The position numbers were made by a program, and so were the translations under genes. Below are positions 17,621 through 25,958 of a stretch of DNA of 64,000 nt, piece after piece (positions within the stretch are counted from its first letter, which is position 1; each line of letters opens with the position of its first letter). This DNA comes from CAKZNE01 sp964485405. GTDB taxonomy: Bacteria > Bacteroidota > Bacteroidia > Flavobacteriales > Schleiferiaceae. Location: the NCBI GenBank assembly GCA_964485405.1, contig CAZAJG010000001.1, forward strand, positions 62,001 through 126,000, given 5' to 3'. Under the pieces are notes generated by a model. The model did not search any database and had not been told where the DNA came from. It was given only the letters and a program-made list of their open reading frames with translations.

Positions 17621-18652
17621 ATGAATTGGATTAAAAGATTAGCTAGGATTGAATTAGTTTTGATTTACCTTGTTATAATCGCAGGGAGTGTGGTCCGTAT
17701 GACTGGCTCAGGAATGGGCTGTCCAGATTGGCCAAAATGTTTTGGTTATTTGATTCCACCAACGGAAAAAAGTCAGTTGGAATGGACACCCGAGCATGAA
17801 TTTAAAAAAGGGCAAATCATCATTGTAAATGAGGAGCTTAAAGTAGCCAATCAAAACTTTACCAGTTCTTCTACTTATCAGAACTCCAATTGGAACTCTT
17901 ACACCAAGCATGATTATGCCATTTTCAATCCTTTTCATACCTGGACGGAGTACATCAACCGATTAATTGGTGCACTATCAGGAATTCCTATGCTACTTCT
18001 TCTAGTGCTATCCATATTCAAAATCAAAACAGATTGGCGTTTTGCGCTATTGTCTTTCGCAGGACTGTTTATGCTTGGCTTTGAAGCTTGGCTAGGCAAG
18101 CTTGTAGTAGATGGCAACCTAATTCCAGGAAGCATTACTATACATATGCTAGGCGCGTTGATCCTCATAATTCTTATAAGTTTAATTATTGGTATTCCCT
18201 CCGCTTGCGACATGAACAATGTAAGAAGAAGCAAGGGTGTACGAAACCTCATTGTAGTTACTCTTGTTTTAACCTTGGTACAAATTATAATAGGCACCCA
18301 AATTAGAGAGCAAGTAGACGTTTTAAAAGAAAGTGGAATGTTAAGAAGTAGTTGGATATCCAGCCTAGACTGGCAATTCTATTTTCATAGATCTTTTTCA
18401 ATCCTTATTGTTGTATTAAACGGATGGCTATGGTGGAAGAACAAACAGGAGAAAGCCGGAATAACTGAAATGAATTTGATTTTAGCAATTATTGGAATGG
18501 AAGTTCTATTGGGGATAATCCTTAATTATTTTTCCATGCCTAAACTCGCACAACCGAGTCATTTATTACTTGGAACCATACTATTTGGGCTGCAATTTTA
18601 TGCTTTAATTCGTTATTATTTAGCTCCTAAATTGGTTCTTCAATCCAGATAG
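17621..18652 (+). CDS. ctaA: Heme A synthase (CtaA/COX15)
   Basis: Converts heme O to heme A for cytochrome c oxidase, in the inner membrane. 343 residues with eight hydrophobic segments. Family marks are GSGMGCPDWPKCFG after the first helix, with a Cys-x5-Cys pair, a long loop before the second helix, and heme-ligand histidines in SITIHMLGA, FYFHRSFS and QPSHLLLG. The start is fixed by the promoter box 4 bases upstream. It stands alone; no ctaB or oxidase subunits are in the window. Confidence 0.92.
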   Translation: MNWIKRLARIELVLIYLVIIAGSVVRMTGSGMGCPDWPKCFGYLIPPTEKSQLEWTPEHEFKKGQIIIVNEELKVANQNFTSSSTYQNSNWNSYTKHDYAIFNPFHTWTEYINRLIGALSGIPMLLLLVLSIFKIKTDWRFALLSFAGLFMLGFEAWLGKLVVDGNLIPGSITIHMLGALILIILISLIIGIPSACDMNNVRRSKGVRNLIVVTLVLTLVQIIIGTQIREQVDVLKESGMLRSSWISSLDWQFYFHRSFSILIVVLNGWLWWKNKQEKAGITEMNLILAIIGMEVLLGIILNYFSMPKLAQPSHLLLGTILFGLQFYALIRYYLAPKLVLQSR

Positions 18653-18744
18653 CAGGATGAATTTTTAAAGATTTTGAGTAATTTTTCACCTAATCAATCG
18701 TTTTTTTAGATATTTACCCATCTCACCACACAATTTTGTAAAAA

Positions 18745-19026
18745 ATGAATACAAAGACAATCGTCTTGTGTTGTGTGGTATTTCTAAGTCCCTTTGTTCA
18801 TGTTAATCATGAAGTAGGTGGCAAACCCAATACAATCAGCAAAAGAAATTTGAGCCACAACGGCATGAATCGGCAGCTTAAAAAGGCCTTTTCAATGGCG
18901 TTTTTTGTTTCGTTCGTTTCTACTGAAACTGTAGAGCTACATCCTAAATTAAGAGGCTATCATAGCCTTATTTCAATAGACTCAAAGACAATAGGGTGTT
19001 CTGCGAATAATACAATCCATACCTAG
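18745..19026 (+). CDS. Small putative exported protein, unknown
   Basis: A 93-codon frame starting MNTKTIVLCCVVFLSPFVHV, which looks like a signal peptide, followed by about 70 residues with no recognisable family. A one-mismatch promoter box (CAATTTTG, 18731-18738) sits 6 bases before the ATG, the same geometry as the leaderless genes nearby, and the next gene (exported thioredoxin) follows 32 bases after the stop on the same strand. It could be the first gene of the ApbE/DUF4266/DUF3570 operon or a chance frame. Composition is more mixed than in its neighbours. Confidence 0.4.
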   Translation: MNTKTIVLCCVVFLSPFVHVNHEVGGKPNTISKRNLSHNGMNRQLKKAFSMAFFVSFVSTETVELHPKLRGYHSLISIDSKTIGCSANNTIHT

Positions 19027-19058
19027 AAAAGAAATTTTAGAACCTAACGAAAAAAACT

Positions 19059-19517
19059 ATGAAAGCTAAAGCCGTCATTTTCGCTTTACTCACCACCCTA
19101 TTTACATACTCGGCATTTGCCCAAGAAGAAGGAAATTGGTTAACTAATCTTGAGGAAGCTCAAAACACAGCTCAAAAAGAGAATAAATACATTATTATGA
19201 ATTTCTCTGGTTCCGATTGGTGTACAAACTGCAAAAGATTACACAAATCACTGTTTGAAACGGATGCCTTTAAGAGCTATGCAGATAATAATCTTATCCT
19301 CTTAAACCTTGATTTTCCTGCTAAAAAGAAGAATCTACTGCCTAAGGAACAGCAGAAATATAATGATGCGTTAGCTGAGAAGTACAACAAATCGGGCCGC
19401 TTCCCTACCGTTTTGGTCTTAACTCCTGAAGGTAAAATCAAAGGAAAGCTCACTTATCCGCAGATGGAAGTTAATGCTTACTTGACACAGATTGATGAAA
19501 TTATTAACCAGCCTTAG
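19059..19517 (+). CDS. Exported thioredoxin-family protein
   Basis: 152 residues: signal peptide ending AFAQ (about 22), then a thioredoxin fold with the redox motif CTNC (C55, C58) in SGSDWCTNCKRLH, where classical thioredoxin has WCGPC. The cis-proline region is GRFPTVLVL. It resembles the thioredoxin_7/DsbD-gamma-like periplasmic thioredoxins. Four bases separate its stop from the apbE start, so they are one operon. The context (ApbE, a cysteine-tailed lipoprotein, an outer-membrane protein) suggests it reduces or maintains thiols in that system. Confidence 0.85.
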   Translation: MKAKAVIFALLTTLFTYSAFAQEEGNWLTNLEEAQNTAQKENKYIIMNFSGSDWCTNCKRLHKSLFETDAFKSYADNNLILLNLDFPAKKKNLLPKEQQKYNDALAEKYNKSGRFPTVLVLTPEGKIKGKLTYPQMEVNAYLTQIDEIINQP

Positions 19518-19521
19518 AAAC

Positions 19522-20514
19522 ATGCGAACAACCTTTTTAATTTTTCTATTTCTGATCGCTAAAATTGGTCAGACTCAAACCCTGAAAACCTATACTCAGG
19601 ACACCCTATTAATGGGCTCTGCATTTGTTTTTACCGCTATTAACATGGATGCAAACAAGGCAAGGCAAGCGGTTAAAGCAGGTATTCAGGAAGTAATTAG
19701 AATTGAGAAAATAATCTCCTCTTGGAATCCCAATTCTGAAACCTCAAGCATAAACCTCCATGCAGGTATTAAACCGGTGAATGTTTCTGGGGAACTTTTG
19801 CAATTAATAGAAAGAAGTCTTAAAATTTCAAAACTATCCAACGGAAACTTTGATATCTCTTTTGCCTCTATGGATAAAGTTTGGAGTTTCAATCAAAGAG
19901 AGATTGATAGCATTCCTAGCGATGAAGTAATTAAAAACTCAGTAGCCAAAATAGACTATCAAAATATTGAAGTTAATCCTACAGAAGAAACCGTTTTTCT
20001 AAAAGAAAAAGGGATGAAAATCGGCTTTGGTGCTATTGGAAAGGGGTATGCAGCAGATATGGCTAAGAAAAAAATGATAGCCTCTGGAGCATCATCAGGA
20101 GTGGTAAATGCTGGTGGAGATCTTATAAGCTGGGGATTGAAAATCGATAATACACCTTGGACAATTGGAATTGCTAACCCTAAAAATAAATTGGAAGTAG
20201 CTCTTTCTTTAAACGTGAGCAACACGGCTTTAGTTACCTCTGGTAACTATGAAAAATACTTCCTTTATGAAGGAGAAAAATACTGTCACATTATCAATCC
20301 ACTCACAGGCTGGCCAGTTGGAGGCACTCAAAGTGTAACTATTATAAGTCCGAGTGCTGAGTTTTCTGATGCCTTAGCTACCACTGTTTTTGTTTTAGGA
20401 AAAGACGAAGGAATACAACTCATAAACCACCTTCAAGGCGTGGAAGGAATAATTATAGATCATCAAGGTAACATTACGTATTCCGAAAATATTCAAACCA
20501 AGATTTTACAATAA
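19522..20514 (+). CDS. apbE: FAD:protein FMN transferase, exported
   Basis: Transfers FMN from FAD to Thr or Ser of extracytoplasmic proteins (flavinylation). The start is ATG 19522 (MRTTFLIFLFLIAKIGQTQ, a signal peptide), just after the thioredoxin stop. ApbE marks: LLMGSAFVF near the N-terminus, GKGYAADMAKK, VNAGGDLISWG, TSGNYEKYF, HIINPLTGWPVGG, and the metal-binding SDALATTVFVLG. About 330 residues, normal. No typical NqrC/RnfG-type flavin acceptor is in the window, so the target may be encoded in this operon or elsewhere. Confidence 0.92.
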   Translation: MRTTFLIFLFLIAKIGQTQTLKTYTQDTLLMGSAFVFTAINMDANKARQAVKAGIQEVIRIEKIISSWNPNSETSSINLHAGIKPVNVSGELLQLIERSLKISKLSNGNFDISFASMDKVWSFNQREIDSIPSDEVIKNSVAKIDYQNIEVNPTEETVFLKEKGMKIGFGAIGKGYAADMAKKKMIASGASSGVVNAGGDLISWGLKIDNTPWTIGIANPKNKLEVALSLNVSNTALVTSGNYEKYFLYEGEKYCHIINPLTGWPVGGTQSVTIISPSAEFSDALATTVFVLGKDEGIQLINHLQGVEGIIIDHQGNITYSENIQTKILQ

Positions 20515-20517
20515 ACT

Positions 20518-20736
20518 ATGACAAATCTAAAACTCACATTGGCAATACTGGGAATTTGCTTTTTAAGCACATCCTGTGTAAGTGTAAAGGAGTATCAAAA
20601 AATGTATCTCAATGATGCAGACATGGTGCTTGCAGATAAAGACATTGAACTATTCGAACAAGGTTTTCTTACTTATAGAGAAGGAAGCTCAGGTGGAAAT
20701 GGTGGTAAAACAGGAGGAGGATGCGGATGCAATTAA
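20518..20736 (+). CDS. DUF4266 small lipoprotein with CGC tail
   Basis: 72 residues. The signal peptide has lipobox STSC (Cys20), then SVKEYQKMYLNDADMVL, characteristic of DUF4266, and a glycine-rich end GGNGGKTGGGCGCN with Cys69 and Cys71. The CGC motif could bind a metal, form a disulfide partner for the thioredoxin, or be modified. It starts 3 bases after apbE and overlaps the next gene, whose start codons lie inside the sequence coding this tail. Function is unknown; membrane-anchored and likely periplasmic or outer-membrane facing. Confidence 0.85.
   Translation: MTNLKLTLAILGICFLSTSCVSVKEYQKMYLNDADMVLADKDIELFEQGFLTYREGSSGGNGGKTGGGCGCN
20713..20720 (+). promoter_or_regulatory. Shine-Dalgarno-like GGAGGAGG inside the DUF4266 coding tail
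   Basis: GGAGGAGG, part of the run of Gly codons before CGCN, abuts ATG 20721 and lies six bases before ATG 20727. The spacing favours 20727 as the DUF3570 start. Strong Shine-Dalgarno sequences are rare in this phylum. Confidence 0.5.
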
Positions 20737-21950
20737 GAACTATATTCACTCTTGTCATAGGCTCTCTCGTTTCACTTGCAATGATGGCACAGTCCACCAA
20801 CCGGAAAGGAAAAAAGGTGGAACTGGAAGATATAGACGTAACCTTCCTCTCGAGTTATTATCAACAAGACGGAAATCATTCGCCCGTAACAGGTGGCATC
20901 GGAACGGAACAGTTAACCAATATTGCCCCTGCCCTATTGGTAAACATTCCATTAGATACGGCAAATAGCCTTTCCGCTTATGGAGGGGTTGACTTTTACT
21001 CTTCCGCCTCATCAGATAATATCGATAACCCTAATTTGCTAGCGGATCACGTTTCAGGGGCTTCTGGCTCCGATGTTAGAGGCTACCTTACGCTTACTTA
21101 TAAAAACAAAAACAAGTACTCTGGCATTACCAAAGGCATTACTGCCGGTTTTTCTCAAGAGTATGATGTCACCTCTTTATCGGCTGGAGCACTTTGGTCC
21201 AAAACCTCTAAAGACAATAATCGTGAGCTCGGCCTAAAAGCAACTTACTACTTTGATAATTGGAGATTAATCTATCCCACAGAATTACGCGGACTTGGGG
21301 GCACTTATCTTAACACCAATCAACGCCATTCAATCAACCTATCCGTAACGGGTAGCAGCTTATTGAACAAGCGCTTTTCTGCCGCCATTACTGGTGATTT
21401 TGTATACCAAACAGGACTACTTTCTACTCCTTTCCATAGAGTGTACTTTCCAAACGAAGAATTAGCAAGAGTTGAGCAGTTGCCCTCTACCCGAATCAAA
21501 GTTCCTCTAGGTGTTCGATTAAACTACTTTGCTACCGATTTTTTTATCCTAAGAACCTATTACAGATACTATCAAGATAGTTGGTCGTTAAAAAGCCATA
21601 CCGCCAAAATTGAAGCGCCACTCAAGATAACGGATCAGTTTAGGATAACACCGTTTTACAGGTATCACAAACAATCCGCAGCTCAATATTTTGCACCTTA
21701 TTTACAACATAGTGGAGATTTGGAATTTTATACGGCAGATTATGATTTGTCAGATTTCACTAGTATTCAATACGGAGCAGGAATAAACATTATGCCTCTA
21801 TTTGGTTTAGCCAGATACAAGTCCCCTTTAAACCGCAACAAAGCAGGAATGTTGAAGAATATGGAAATAAGGTACTCGTACTACTCTAGAAGCGATGGAT
21901 TAAAAGCTTCAATAATTAGCCTGGCGTTAAAATTCACTATTCCTCAATAA
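20727..21950 (+). CDS. DUF3570 family outer-membrane beta-barrel protein
   Basis: About 407 residues. A signal peptide (LRTIFTLVIGSLVSLAMMAQ) is followed by a beta-rich protein with ELEDIDVTFLSSYYQQDGNHSPVTGG, the conserved DUF3570 start, and many aromatic-ended strands (YYRYYQDSW, FRITPFYRYHKQ), ending FTIPQ as outer-membrane barrels often do. It overlaps DUF4266 by 10 bases (16 if ATG 20721 is used). The gene order thioredoxin, ApbE, DUF4266, DUF3570 recurs in bacteria as far as I recall, so the barrel is probably the outer-membrane component of that system; transport, export or electron transfer are all possible. Confidence 0.84.
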   Translation: MQLRTIFTLVIGSLVSLAMMAQSTNRKGKKVELEDIDVTFLSSYYQQDGNHSPVTGGIGTEQLTNIAPALLVNIPLDTANSLSAYGGVDFYSSASSDNIDNPNLLADHVSGASGSDVRGYLTLTYKNKNKYSGITKGITAGFSQEYDVTSLSAGALWSKTSKDNNRELGLKATYYFDNWRLIYPTELRGLGGTYLNTNQRHSINLSVTGSSLLNKRFSAAITGDFVYQTGLLSTPFHRVYFPNEELARVEQLPSTRIKVPLGVRLNYFATDFFILRTYYRYYQDSWSLKSHTAKIEAPLKITDQFRITPFYRYHKQSAAQYFAPYLQHSGDLEFYTADYDLSDFTSIQYGAGINIMPLFGLARYKSPLNRNKAGMLKNMEIRYSYYSRSDGLKASIISLALKFTIPQ

Positions 21951-22035
21951 AAACTAAATACACTTATTCAATGTTTTGATTTTGAATAATTTAAATAAAA
22001 AACGTGTACTATAAAAGATATTTTTTCTGAAATTG

Positions 22036-22062
22036 AAAGAGGGTGTTTAGCCCTCTTTTTTA
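22036..22062 (+). terminator. Terminator after DUF3570
   Basis: AAAGAGGG, loop TGTTTAG, CCCTCTTT and further Ts: an 8-bp stem with a T-tract, ending the ApbE/DUF3570 operon. Confidence 0.8.
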
Positions 22063-22099
22063 TGCGTTATATACTTAAAATACCATTTCATATACTAAC

Positions 22100-22138
22100 T
22101 CTTGATCTATAATTTTCAATCATTAAATTAGATCAAGA
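22100..22138. repeat. 10-bp perfect inverted repeat in the 311-base intergenic region
   Basis: TCTTGATCTA (22100-22109) and TAGATCAAGA (22129-22138) with a 19-base AT-rich spacer. It lies between the terminator and the metalloprotease gene. It has no T-tract, so it is not a terminator and may be an operator. The rest of 21951-22261 is AT-rich with no gene that I can see. Confidence 0.45.
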
Positions 22139-22261
22139 TTATTACGAGAAACACCAAACATTGTCATGAACACTTTTAATAGGAATACATCGTATTTTTT
22201 ATAGCTCCCTTTTGAGTTATTCTACATATTTCAGTTTTACTAACTACTAATACTTTTTCTC

Positions 22262-25200
22262 ATGAAAAAAATTCTATGGTTGGCAGCACTTTTCGTGTCT
22301 GCACAAACCTCCTATGGCCAGCATGTTTGCGGAGGCATTTACACTCCTCCAGGCGCTCAAGGAGGACAAGGAACTCAAGCTACTGACTGTTCAGGGTCGG
22401 GTCCAGATTACAATAATTTTTATCGACATTTAGAAAGCTATATACCAACGCTAGAAACAGCTGAGAAAATAATCCACGTAAATGTTATTGTTTGGCAAGA
22501 GGAGGATGGAAGTACCAATTGGCAGAATACACCTTCCCAGATTGCCAGACTCAACCATATTCTATCACTCGTCAATAGTCAGTGGCTAGATAAAGATCAA
22601 GGACCTACAGACCCAGTCCCAGGAGTTGTCGAATTACCTAATCTTGACAAGAGGTTTCATATACAGGTAGAAGGGATTTACTTTATTCCCGACTCTACCG
22701 AAGCTCACTCTTCGGGTTTTAACGGAAAAGCGCAGTACCTACTGGCCAATAATCCAGAACTTCTGAATCAATTGAATATCCACATCATTAATAGACCTCT
22801 ATCATACCAGGGAGCTCAGGGTTGGTCTAATGGCTCAAGAGCCTTATATCCAGGAGTTGTTACTTCTGACGATACAGATGGCGCAGGGTACAACTGCAAT
22901 CTCGCAACAACAAATATAGCCTGTCCCATTTCTATGCCTAATAATGTTAGAGACTGGCAATTTGCTCACCACCTCGCTCATGAGTTAGCTCATAATTTAG
23001 ACCTCCTTCATGTTTATCAAGGTCAGAATGAAACTTGTAATTCCAGTGATCATGACTATATGGATGACCTTTTTCCATTAAACGCACCTTATTGTAATCC
23101 TCCTTCTCCAATAAATGGATGCGATGCTTGTTTGCAAAACCTAGGAACACCTCCTGTTCCAACTCCGCCACAGTATGTGGCTGACGTATCTCCAAATGAT
23201 AGCTGGACAAACAACCTTATGAACGGGGCAGAAGGACGATATATTACTCCAAAACAAGCAGGAAAAGCGCACCGAGCATTGGCACTACATAACATTAGCA
23301 ACTTTACTAGTGGATACTCTGAAACGCCATTGGAAATTACGCAAAATGAAACTTGGAACTTTCCAATCCAACTGTATCGCACTTTGGTTATAAAATCAGG
23401 AAATACACTTACCGTTAAATGTGAGCTACGGATGCCTGAGCGAGGAACCATACAAATAGAGCCTGGGGCTGAACTGATAATTGATGGTGGACATATTACT
23501 AAAAGCAATAGCAATGCTGCAGATTGGTGGGGAGGTATATATGTTGAAGGAAATTCAAATACGCCTCAATCGGAAGCTTCCCAAGGAAAAATAACTATGG
23601 TAAATGCAGCAAAAATTTCTCATGCCCGAGATGGAATAACCAATATCGCAATTGATGCAAATGGCGGTTGGCTATGGGGAACCACCGGAGGTATAATTGA
23701 AGTTGAAGATGCCTTCTTTGAAAACAACAGACGAGATGTGCAGCTGTTGGCCTATGTCCCTCCGTTTTCTAAAAATGCTACCTACAGAGGCTTCTTTAAA
23801 AACACAAGCTTTACTCGAAACGACAACTTCAATGTTGAAGCGATGATTTCAAGCATCACTATGTGGGGTGTTGCAGGTATTATAATAGATGGTTGCGATT
23901 TCATCAACAGCCATACAGGTGATTTTCAATATGATGGTGGAGCTATACTAACCATAAATTCTTCGTATCGCGTGCATGAACACAATGGAATAGGTTGCCA
24001 TTTTGAAGGGTATGCAGACGCAATCAAAAGTGAATCTGACTTCTCTATTGCCCATCCGCTAAGAATTGTAGGAGCCACTTTTACGGATAACATTCATAGC
24101 ATATATTTAAATCAAACCCAAAATGCCAAAGTAGCATACAACACCATATCTGCAAGAACAAATCACAGCTTTGTTCCTCCGGGTGGAGCTCCATTCCAAA
24201 ACATAGCTTATGGTATTTACCTTGATTACAGCAGTGGTTTTGGGCTACATGATAACGTATTGGATAACCTTGATGGTACTAACACTCTATCCGCAGGAAT
24301 TGTAGTAAAAGACAACTGTGGAGCATCTGATGAAGTTTATTACAACATAGTGGACGGGTTTTACTACGGCATGCAAGCCATTGGAAACAATAGAAATAGT
24401 TTTAATATCGATTTAGGCTTACAGTATAAGTGCAATGATCTAGGGGACAATAGCATAAATATTGTGGATATTATGGTAGATCAAAATGGAGATATTGCAG
24501 CAAGTCAAGGTAGTACTACTAGTTTTCCGAACAACCTATTTAGCCCAGTTACTACCAATAGGCACTTTGATAATTTTGGTCCTTTAATAAAATACAATCA
24601 TAGCTCCGCACTGAGTCGAAGCGAGCCAGTAAATTATTTAGGATTGAGCGTTGTACCTAGCAGTTCACCTTCAAATTATACAACTGAATGCAATAGTCTT
24701 CCTAAGCCTTCTATTTTTTCAGATCCAACTCTTGGTTACAATGCCGTACTTACAGCGGATGTTAACTTGGAGAACTTACGTGATTTAAAAATGCAACTCA
24801 CAGATGAGGGTAGTACGGCAGAATTAGAAGCTGAAATTCTTTTTGCGAATGATCAAGATGAATATCAGGTTTTATATATTGATATGATGAACATGTCCCC
24901 TTACGTATCCGAAGAGAACCTATTGAATGTAGTTTCTTTGGAAGAATTTCCGGAGTTGGCATTGAGAAACATTATGGTAGCTAACCCACACAGTTCTCGG
25001 AGTGAAAATGTTTGGAATGCTTTGCTTGACAAAACCCCACCTTTAAGTCAACAAACATTAGATGATATTGAAAATGAACTCCAAACCATAACGGCTAAAG
25101 ATGTTCTAGACATGGATATCTCTCATACGCAACAAAACAGTGAGTATCTATCTCAGCAACTTATTGGCTATTACAGCGAAAACATGGCGGCTGAGGAAGT

Positions 25201-25888
25201 CTATCTGCAAGATTTAAAAGAGCACTTAGAATATAGAGACGAAGAATATTTCAGATATGCATTGGTGGATCTTCTTCTCTCCGAGGGGGATGTTGCTTCC
25301 GTTAATGATGTTTTAAGCGCAATTGAGTCCGACTGTGATTTAGGAGAAAGAGAAGCTGCAGAGTTTTCTTTGATGCAAGACTATTATTCCATTCTTACCT
25401 CTGCTCTGGAAGAAGACACTAGACTCGATGAATTGGGTTCTGATAAAATTGATGCCTTGGTAGCTTTGGACGAGGGAGAATTAAACTCTGGTTTTGCAGT
25501 AGGAAAAGCAAGAGCCCTTTTAAAATTAAATGATGTTGAAGTAAGCTATATTGAACCCATCATTGAAGCAGGAGCAGGAAAAAGAAACTCTCGCTTAGTA
25601 TCAAATTCTGATAGACCAAGCTTTCCTGAAAGCAGCTTTAAGCTTTATCCAAATCCAGCAAATGAAAACACTATTCTTCAGTGGAATTGGTTAACCGATG
25701 GGTTACAAGATGGATTTGAGGTATCTTTACAAGACATGGAAGGAAAGTCTGTTTTAGCTACTCTTGTTGGTGATCATCAGGTAAACACTAAAATGATAAA
25801 TGTTAGCGCGGTAGCTAGCGGAATGTACATCTTGGTGGTTAGGCAAGAAGACAAAGTTCTATTTAGAACTAAACTTACTGTCCAGTAA
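22262..25888 (+). CDS. T9SS-exported metalloprotease-like beta-helix protein
   Basis: 1208 residues. Order: signal peptide ending TSYGQ; a metzincin-like domain (about 60-350) with zinc motif HELAHNLDLLH (H240, E241, H244, H250) and a Met-turn candidate LMNG (M320); a right-handed parallel beta-helix region (about 375-800) rich in short strand-turn repeats (GIIIDGCDFINS, GIYLDYSSGFGLHDN); a helical acidic region (about 840-1110); and a type A sorting domain (LYPNPANENTILQW to TKLTVQ). In classical metzincins the eighth position of the zinc motif is Gly; here it is Asp247. M43 (pappalysin-like) is the nearest family. Secreted or surface-anchored; substrate unknown. Confidence 0.8.
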   Translation: MKKILWLAALFVSAQTSYGQHVCGGIYTPPGAQGGQGTQATDCSGSGPDYNNFYRHLESYIPTLETAEKIIHVNVIVWQEEDGSTNWQNTPSQIARLNHILSLVNSQWLDKDQGPTDPVPGVVELPNLDKRFHIQVEGIYFIPDSTEAHSSGFNGKAQYLLANNPELLNQLNIHIINRPLSYQGAQGWSNGSRALYPGVVTSDDTDGAGYNCNLATTNIACPISMPNNVRDWQFAHHLAHELAHNLDLLHVYQGQNETCNSSDHDYMDDLFPLNAPYCNPPSPINGCDACLQNLGTPPVPTPPQYVADVSPNDSWTNNLMNGAEGRYITPKQAGKAHRALALHNISNFTSGYSETPLEITQNETWNFPIQLYRTLVIKSGNTLTVKCELRMPERGTIQIEPGAELIIDGGHITKSNSNAADWWGGIYVEGNSNTPQSEASQGKITMVNAAKISHARDGITNIAIDANGGWLWGTTGGIIEVEDAFFENNRRDVQLLAYVPPFSKNATYRGFFKNTSFTRNDNFNVEAMISSITMWGVAGIIIDGCDFINSHTGDFQYDGGAILTINSSYRVHEHNGIGCHFEGYADAIKSESDFSIAHPLRIVGATFTDNIHSIYLNQTQNAKVAYNTISARTNHSFVPPGGAPFQNIAYGIYLDYSSGFGLHDNVLDNLDGTNTLSAGIVVKDNCGASDEVYYNIVDGFYYGMQAIGNNRNSFNIDLGLQYKCNDLGDNSINIVDIMVDQNGDIAASQGSTTSFPNNLFSPVTTNRHFDNFGPLIKYNHSSALSRSEPVNYLGLSVVPSSSPSNYTTECNSLPKPSIFSDPTLGYNAVLTADVNLENLRDLKMQLTDEGSTAELEAEILFANDQDEYQVLYIDMMNMSPYVSEENLLNVVSLEEFPELALRNIMVANPHSSRSENVWNALLDKTPPLSQQTLDDIENELQTITAKDVLDMDISHTQQNSEYLSQQLIGYYSENMAAEEVYLQDLKEHLEYRDEEYFRYALVDLLLSEGDVASVNDVLSAIESDCDLGEREAAEFSLMQDYYSILTSALEEDTRLDELGSDKIDALVALDEGELNSGFAVGKARALLKLNDVEVSYIEPIIEAGAGKRNSRLVSNSDRPSFPESSFKLYPNPANENTILQWNWLTDGLQDGFEVSLQDMEGKSVLATLVGDHQVNTKMINVSAVASGMYILVVRQEDKVLFRTKLTVQ

Positions 25889-25914
25889 AAAAGAACAATA
25901 ATCTATAATAGTAA

Positions 25915-25945
25915 AAAGCAATCACCTTAACGGGTGGTTGCTTTA
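25915..25945 (+). terminator. Probable terminator after the metalloprotease gene
   Basis: AAAGCAATCACC and GGTGGTTGCTTT form a 12-bp stem with one wobble and a 6-base loop, followed by an imperfect T-rich tail that doubles as the promoter region of the next gene. Confidence 0.6.
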
Positions 25946-25958
25946 ATACTTTTACCTA

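Noticed and set aside
22947..23514. Minus-strand frames inside the metalloprotease gene
   Set aside because: They are mirror frames of a strongly coding plus-strand gene with zinc motif and sorting domain.
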